In this document: in pieces, positions 59,544-64,000 of the stretch
How the letters are laid out: every line of letters starts with the position of its first letter
How positions within the stretch are numbered: position 1 is the first letter of the stretch
Assembly: GCA_014584295.1 (NCBI GenBank)
Contig: JACTNC010000057.1
Coordinates: forward strand, 47,669 to 111,668
Direction: 5' to 3'
Source: Verrucomicrobiota bacterium
GTDB taxonomy: Bacteria > Verrucomicrobiota > Verrucomicrobiia > Opitutales > Opitutaceae
DNA: 64,000 bases
Notes under the pieces: model-generated
Told to the model about the DNA's origin: nothing
Database searches by the model: none
Seen by the model: only the letters and a program-made list of their open reading frames with translations
Position numbers and translations under genes: made by a program

Positions 59544-60866
59544 ATGGTCGCATCCGCCACGTCAAAGCCCTCCACTTCAACCGCCGCGGCTGGCCGCATG
59601 GCCGCCGTCCAGGAAATGGCGCGTCTGCAGCGCATCCTTTTCGAGGTGGAGCGGGAGTTTATCCGCACGGCGACGACGTTGATCTATCGCGTTGGCGAAC
59701 CCGAACTGAAATACCTCCTCTGCCAGCACGTCTGGGAGTCCGCCGGTCATGCGCGTTTCCTGCGCGAACGCGGCCGCGAACTCACCGGCTTCGGCGGGGG
59801 CGAGGGCGTGCGCCCGGCGATCCGTCAGCTTTTCACGGAAGCGGTCATGCCAGCGGATGCCTACATCGCGCTTGCCGGTTTCTACCGCGTGCTGAAGCCC
59901 GCCATTCTCGCGTCCTATCAGCATTACCTAAAGGCAACGCATGCGCTGGCGGACTGGCCCTCGCGCCGACTGGTCGAGGAGTTTATCGGCGACGAGATGC
60001 GGCATGCCAAGGAGATGGCGGAGTTTGACACCTCGAAGGAGGCCGATGACTGGGTTCGTCACCTTGAAACCGCCCTCTCGTCCCTGGGTGGCTTTCTCGG
60101 CCAGAACACACAGATACCGCTGCCCGTCGGCTATGCCTGGGAAAGTTCCAAGCGGCCCTACACGCACCCGGAAACCTGCAACCGCGGAAAATACCCAACC
60201 TGCTCCAGTGTCTTCAGCAACGATCCGAAGGAAACTCCGATCGTGCGTTTCTGGCTGGTGGATCCCAAAACCGATGCGAGGGTGATCCGGCTGATGGTCT
60301 ACGTCTGGCTCATGATGGAGATGGACGCCGTCGACTATCTGGCGACCGTTTTCTTCGATACACCGGAGGCGCCCTTTGACCTGCACCACGATCTGGCGCG
60401 CCACCTCTGGGACGAGTCGCGTCACAGTCAGTTTGGCTACCGCCAGCTCCCCAAGCTTGGCGTCGACCTCATGACCCTCGAGCACTCGCTCGAACTTTAC
60501 AATGTCCTCGTGCAGATGGCTCCACATGAGCGCTACGCGATGATGACGATGGAATTTGAGGCCGGCAGTTTTCCAACCAAGGCGACGGTCATGGACCGCG
60601 TGCGTGAACTGAACGACTTCGAAGCGGATACTCTGCTCGCCTTCGACCGCAACGATGAGCAGCATCACGTGCGTTATGGTCACCGCTGGCTGCCGGAAAT
60701 CATGGCACTCTGCGGTGAAAAGCGTCCGGTCGAAGAGTTCATCAAGGCCACGCAACAGCGCTTCGCCGAGCTCACCAAAGTCTACGGCAACCGCACGCCG
60801 CACGCCCTGCCGCCTGAGATCCGCCTCACCGGCGAGAAGATCCTTCAACTCGCCTCGGCAAACTGA
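59544..60866 (+). CDS. Fused double ferritin-like di-iron protein, unknown function
   Basis: A 440-residue protein with two ferritin-like helical halves. The C-terminal half keeps a full di-iron set: Glu259, Glu291-x-x-His294, Glu337 and Glu372-x-x-His375. The N-terminal half has only a partial set (Glu65-x-x-x-His69 and an E-M-R-H motif), so it may be structural. The ATG at 59544 starts M-V-A-S-A-T; the frame further upstream overlaps the PhyH gene. Proteins of this layout can be oxygenases. It sits directly after the PhyH gene, suggesting two sequential O2-dependent steps. Function not known. Confidence 0.65.
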   Translation: MVASATSKPSTSTAAAGRMAAVQEMARLQRILFEVEREFIRTATTLIYRVGEPELKYLLCQHVWESAGHARFLRERGRELTGFGGGEGVRPAIRQLFTEAVMPADAYIALAGFYRVLKPAILASYQHYLKATHALADWPSRRLVEEFIGDEMRHAKEMAEFDTSKEADDWVRHLETALSSLGGFLGQNTQIPLPVGYAWESSKRPYTHPETCNRGKYPTCSSVFSNDPKETPIVRFWLVDPKTDARVIRLMVYVWLMMEMDAVDYLATVFFDTPEAPFDLHHDLARHLWDESRHSQFGYRQLPKLGVDLMTLEHSLELYNVLVQMAPHERYAMMTMEFEAGSFPTKATVMDRVRELNDFEADTLLAFDRNDEQHHVRYGHRWLPEIMALCGEKRPVEEFIKATQQRFAELTKVYGNRTPHALPPEIRLTGEKILQLASAN

Positions 60867-60945
60867 GCGGTTGGGGATACGTCACTCCAGATGGGAGGGC
60901 CACGGTTCCTCGGCAAGGGAATCCACAACCCCGGCAGGCAGGGCT

Positions 60946-61347
60946 TCACTTAACTTCCGTAGCCGCCTGCACGGGCGTGATAACACGAACGCCATTGAGG
61001 ATTTCTGGCGGATAATGGGCCAGATTGCCCGTCACGATGGTACGATCGAGCGTCGTCAAAGCGGCTTCAATAAAAACGATGTCGTCGGCATCCGGGCCGG
61101 TAATATCAAGAACCCGCGGTGTTACCAGCACCTGCCTTTCCAAGGCATCCAGGAACGCGGCAATCTTGGCGGGCGCGAGTTTAAGGCGCGGTCGGCGGAG
61201 TACGTCCCGATACTCAGCGAGGATTCGCGCATCGTAGACGAGCTTGATGCGCCCATCGGTGACCGCGTCCAGTACGCGGGCGGATGGACCGTGCGGCTAC
61301 AGCAATCCCGACACGACCACGTTCGTGTCGATGACCCATTGCCTCAT
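60946..61347 (-). pseudogene. PIN-domain toxin with in-frame stop at codon 17
   Basis: Starting from the ATG at 61347, which overlaps the antitoxin stop (ATGA), the frame reads M-R-Q-W-V-I-D-T-N-V-V-V-S-G-L-L and then meets TAG (61299-61297). The same frame continues as a normal PIN domain (R-V-L-D-A-V, then L-A-E-Y-R-D-V-L, then T-G-N-L-A-H-Y-P). A single base change from a Ser codon (TCG to TAG) would explain it. The toxin is probably inactive; readthrough, a downstream restart or a sequencing error are alternatives. PIN toxins cleave RNA. Confidence 0.85.
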
Positions 61348-61643
61348 TTACGACGGCGGCGCTCGGCGCGAGTCGCTGCGATTTCGGCGTCGATCTCCTC
61401 CATCGAAAGCCCGTCCGTGCCTGCCTTCACCGAATCGGCACGCAGAGCCTCCACGGCCTTTGCCAATGTCACACGGTCCAGCATCTCCAAATCGCGAACA
61501 AGGGTCTCTTCGGATGTCGGGATCATGATCGCCTTTGGCTTGCCATTCGCAGTCACCAACACTCTCCCGGCTTTACTCACTGTTGCAAGCGCACGGCTGG
61601 GATGCTCTGAAAGCTCACGAGAGGCGAGCCACTTCGTTTTCAT
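61344..61643 (-). CDS. Phd/YefM-like type II antitoxin
   Basis: A 99-residue protein starting M-K-T-K-W-L-A-S-R-E-L-S. The N-terminal half has the Phd fold pattern (S-R-A-L-A-T-V, then R-V-L-V-T-A-N-G-K-P-K-A-I-M-I-P), and the rest is a basic/acidic helical tail ending R-R-R-R-K that would block the toxin. The ATG at 61643 was preferred to a longer start at 61694. A TTGACA on the minus strand at 61678-61673 is a candidate -35 box. It is coupled to the broken toxin by ATGA. Confidence 0.8.
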   Translation of the reverse strand: MKTKWLASRELSEHPSRALATVSKAGRVLVTANGKPKAIMIPTSEETLVRDLEMLDRVTLAKAVEALRADSVKAGTDGLSMEEIDAEIAATRAERRRRK

Positions 61644-61884
61644 ACCCGACAACCTCATACAAATACATTGCGTGTCAAGCTGCGGTACGCTCAACCCTCA
61701 CACCGTATGCAAACTGATTCCGATCCAAGATGCAGAGAACCAAAGTAGCGTTAGGCTAACATTTCAAATCATACGGTAGCCGTATTTTCGTGAAACGGGC
61801 ATCGTTGGGTTTCGGCCATCGTTTTATTCATAGTTTTTGCTCGACCGTCGGGATCGCGTGCGATTTCGCGATCTCTTGCCGGTC
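61644..61884. promoter_or_regulatory. Divergent intergenic region between antitoxin and glycosidase genes, with ATACGG inverted repeat
   Basis: This 241-base stretch separates the two divergent genes. A perfect ATACGG-TAG-CCGTAT repeat lies at 61771-61785, followed by T residues, and might be an operator or small terminator. No gene was recognised. Confidence 0.4.
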
Positions 61885-63246
61885 ATGACTGAACCGCTTC
61901 ATCTCATGCGTCTGATTCGTTTCGCGATCGCCTTCGCTTGGCTGATCGCTGCCCGGGCACTTCTCGGTGAAACGCTGCCACAGGGTGACATGGAATTCCT
62001 TCGCGATATGACTCGCGACGTGATTCATGCCTCCCGGGTCGCGCCTGGATCGAACGGCGGCGGCAAATGGGCGCTTCGCAACACCGTCGGTTTTCCCCTC
62101 GTGACGCCGGGGCGGGATTCCTACCACGCCTTCTGGATCCGCGACTTCTCCATGGCGCTGGACTCCGGCCTCATTGCCGCGGACGAAATCCGGGATCATC
62201 TGCTGCTGATCTGCCGGACGCAGAACGGACCTGGCGTCCGCCGCCTCGCCAACGGCCTCCACCTGCCTCCGTGGTCCATTCCTGACCACATCAACTACAA
62301 TGGCCTGCCCACGTTCTATCCCGGCACCTATGCGACGGGAGAAGATCAGGGGTCCGGTGCATTTGGCCAGATGCCTCCCATCGATGATCACTACGAGTTC
62401 ATCCACATCGCCCATGTCTGGTGGAAATCGACGCACAACGGGGAGATCTTACGACAGGAGGTGAACGGAGTCCGCGTGTTCGACCGGCTCCTTTCCGCCT
62501 TTGGGAGCCCATTGACAGATCCTCCGAGTGGACTGGCACAGACACCCGATGACGACCGTGCCGTGGGGTTCGGCTTTCTGGATGGCGTCACGCAAACCGG
62601 CAAGCTGCTCTTCGCGTCGTTGCTGCGATATCGCGCTGCGGGCGAATTGGCCGAAATTGCCGAAGCAATCGGCCAGCCCCATCATGTCCCCGCTTTGCGC
62701 CGAATCCAGGAGCTGATCCGGACGAGTCTTGTCCCGACCTTCGCGGATCCCAAGGCCATCGGAGGCTGGTTGCGCGCTTCGACCGGCCTCAGCCGTGAAG
62801 CCGATGTCTGGGGCACGCTCTTCGCACTCCATCTGGGTGTGCTCAGCCCGTCCGACGCCAGAGTCGCACGCACCACCATCGCCGATGCGGTGCGCCGTGG
62901 GACCATCGTCTGCGAAGGAGGTGTGCGGCAGGTTCCCACCGACCTGGATTTCAGTGCCACGACGGCCTGGGAACGCTGCAGGTGGCCCGTCAATACGTAT
63001 CAGAACGGCGGATACTGGCACACAGCCACCGGATGGCTGATTGCTGCCTTGTGGCAGGAGGATCGCAAGCTGGCGCGTCAGGTCTTCGATGACATGATCT
63101 CCCATCTTCGCAGCCAGGACTTCCGGCGTGGCAACGGCTTTGGAGCTCCGTGGGAGGTCTTCGGCTCAAACGGAAGCGCCCGCCAGAACCCCGTCTATCT
63201 CACCTCGGTAGCCTTGCCCTACGGCATCCTGAAAGAGCTGAAATAG
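61885..63246 (+). CDS. Secreted (alpha/alpha)6-barrel glycosidase-like protein
   Basis: A 453-residue protein with a signal peptide (hydrophobic run I-A-F-A-W-L-I-A-A-R-A). Helical repeats contain Trp/Asp/His-rich loops such as F-W-I-R-D-F-S-M-A-L, W-S-I-P-D-H and N-T-Y-Q-N-G-G-Y-W-H. The F-W-I-R-D and Y-Q-N-G-G-Y motifs are typical of six-hairpin glycoside hydrolases. The family cannot be set from sequence alone. It stands alone on the plus strand after the toxin-antitoxin genes. Confidence 0.7.
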   Translation: MTEPLHLMRLIRFAIAFAWLIAARALLGETLPQGDMEFLRDMTRDVIHASRVAPGSNGGGKWALRNTVGFPLVTPGRDSYHAFWIRDFSMALDSGLIAADEIRDHLLLICRTQNGPGVRRLANGLHLPPWSIPDHINYNGLPTFYPGTYATGEDQGSGAFGQMPPIDDHYEFIHIAHVWWKSTHNGEILRQEVNGVRVFDRLLSAFGSPLTDPPSGLAQTPDDDRAVGFGFLDGVTQTGKLLFASLLRYRAAGELAEIAEAIGQPHHVPALRRIQELIRTSLVPTFADPKAIGGWLRASTGLSREADVWGTLFALHLGVLSPSDARVARTTIADAVRRGTIVCEGGVRQVPTDLDFSATTAWERCRWPVNTYQNGGYWHTATGWLIAALWQEDRKLARQVFDDMISHLRSQDFRRGNGFGAPWEVFGSNGSARQNPVYLTSVALPYGILKELK

Positions 63247-63416
63247 CACTCCGAGCTCGTGACGAGAGCTCTAGCCAGCCAGGCACCGGCTGTATCCAAT
63301 CCCATTTTTATCCGTCAGGCCGCTGCGCCCTTCCACCCGGCAGAGACGCGCTGATCGGTCGGCAACCTTGCAGACGAGCATCCAAGCATGCACTCCATTT
63401 GGCGGGTTCACCTCAG

Positions 63417-63590
63417 AAGGCTGCAAGGAAATCTGAACGTCTTGATTGCAGATTTCGGAGGACTCACGCGAAGACGCGAAGGCGCGAGGAATTCCGGAAT
63501 CGGTGGTTTTCTTCGCGTCTTCGCGCCTTCGTGTGAACCCTGCCTGTTCTTTGTGAAACTTCGGGCTTCAAGAAGGTGATCGCTTGTGGT
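63417..63590. repeat. Dispersed repeat copy 2 with internal inverted repeat
   Basis: About 174 bases closely matching 51494-51668 in the same orientation. The stem-forming core is ACTCACGCGAAGACGCGAAG with TCTTCGCGCCTTCGTGTGAA downstream. Differences between the copies mostly keep the stem paired (A/G changes opposite C/T changes), as expected for a folded RNA or DNA element. Confidence 0.8.
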
Positions 63591-63735
63591 GAGGATGCGA
63601 GGCATCCCCCGTACGTCGCGTGCCCCTTGGCCGCGTCGGCCAGCCCTCCCGTCAGTTGTGTCGGTCAAGTTCAGCAAAAGCGGATCGGTGGTGCGATGGA
63701 TTGGTGAGATAAAAAGATTTATGGGGAGGGTTTAA

Positions 63736-63771
63736 GGGAGGGGGCTGCGCCAGGGGGCTGCGCCCCCTCCC
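63736..63771. repeat. Inverted repeat GGGAGGGGGC...GCCCCCTCCC
   Basis: Ten-base perfect arms around a 16-base spacer. The spacer side also repeats GGGGGCTGCGCC directly. It lies about 50 bases beyond the transposase stop, so it may belong to the insertion sequence end. Confidence 0.55.
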
Positions 63772-63797
63772 TTTCATGTATTGAGCAGAGGGGTGGT

Positions 63798-63818
63798 GGG
63801 GAGGCGGTCAGCCTCCCC
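63798..63818. terminator. GC hairpin just after the transposase stop
   Basis: Arms GGGGAGGC and GCCTCCCC enclose a five-base loop, five bases beyond the transposase TGA on the minus strand. No T run follows clearly. It may terminate the transposase message or be part of the element end. Confidence 0.45.
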
Positions 63819-63822
63819 GGTT

Positions 63823-64000
63823 TCAGGCGGCTTTGGGTTGAGGGGAGGCGTTTCGTTTCAGGTGTTCGCGGAGCAGCTCCATGTCGAGGTAGCGGTTCTC
63901 ATCGACCCATTCCTCGTGGATCTCGACCGAGAGAGCGCGCACCAGCCGCAGGCAGCTCAGCTCGTTGGGGAAGATGCGCACCAGGAGCGTGCGGCGTTTG
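63823..64000 (-). mobile_element. 3' end of an IS256/Mutator-type transposase (partial)
   Basis: The last 59 codons read on the minus strand end in a TGA at 63823. The segment R-I-F-P-N-E-L-S-C-L-R-L-V-R-A-L and E-I-H-E-E-W-V, then R-Y-L-D-M-E-L-L, is the conserved C-terminus of Mutator/IS256 transposases. The rest lies outside the window, so intactness is unknown. Confidence 0.75.

Larger units (their letters stand above)
63247..63822. other. 576-base region with repeat and two GC-rich hairpins, no gene
   Basis: Contains the second dispersed repeat copy (63417-63590) and two GC-rich inverted repeats (63736-63771 and 63798-63818). No coding frame with normal composition was seen. It is the flank of the transposase fragment. 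Confidence 0.6.

Overview
The window is a high-GC bacterial chromosome segment, packed with genes on both strands. Its content points to a verrucomicrobium, most likely of the Opitutaceae. This is inferred from paralogous families, not from any rRNA: a DUF1501 protein, a DUF1549/DUF1553 (PSD1) cytochrome and a Planctomycete-type cytochrome c lie together, with a caa3-type oxidase and many GTG or TTG starts. No rRNA, prophage or CRISPR array is visible. There is one tRNA (Thr, CGT). A fragment of an IS256/Mutator-type transposase sits at the right edge.

Layout, 1-16 kb. The 3' end of a probable metF comes first. A TlpA-like thioredoxin, an ArsR repressor, a DUF2892 membrane protein and a two-gene RND efflux pump follow. 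Next is a minus-strand group with a ClcB-type chloride channel carrying CBS domains, an orphan membrane protein and a Gfo/Idh/MocA oxidoreductase. A metallophosphoesterase and a PafA-type alkaline phosphatase are divergent, and RluD-type pseudouridine synthase and a small membrane protein follow.

15-25 kb. One long minus-strand run holds PSD1 cytochrome, DUF1501 protein, a membrane cytochrome with leucine-rich repeats, an ABC exporter (ATPase plus a permease with a Pro/Thr linker and an extra C-terminal domain) and a VTT/DedA membrane protein.

25-32 kb. Four overlapping genes (epimerase, nucleotidyltransferase, C-methyltransferase, reductase), a convergent GmhB-like phosphatase, and a coupled pair of a small protein and a possible glycosyltransferase suggest synthesis of a modified nucleotide-activated (possibly GDP-heptose derived) surface sugar.

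32-45 kb. A cytochrome c oxidase operon (subunits II, I, III, IV and CtaG) is followed by a minus-strand sulfate operon: OprP-like porin, sulfate-binding protein, an unannotated 70-residue ORF that overlaps both neighbours by four bases, CysT, CysW, CysA and CysK.

45-54 kb. A PhnP-like hydrolase, the chaperone group dnaK-groES-groEL with a clear terminator, a Lon-domain protein, the tRNA, a 175-bp dispersed repeat, a DUF4143 ATPase with a palindrome at its start, and queA.

54-64 kb. Carbohydrate-related accessory genes: an SDR dehydrogenase, a large TIM-barrel-like protein, an AraC regulator, a PhyH dioxygenase, a fused ferritin-like di-iron protein and a secreted (alpha/alpha)6 glycosidase. 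Between them lies a type II toxin-antitoxin pair whose PIN toxin is broken by an in-frame stop. The second copy of the dispersed repeat lies near the right end.

The best candidates for something undescribed are the hidden small ORF in the sulfate operon, the PhyH plus double-ferritin pair beside an AraC regulator, and the cytochrome-linked ABC exporter with its tethered domain.
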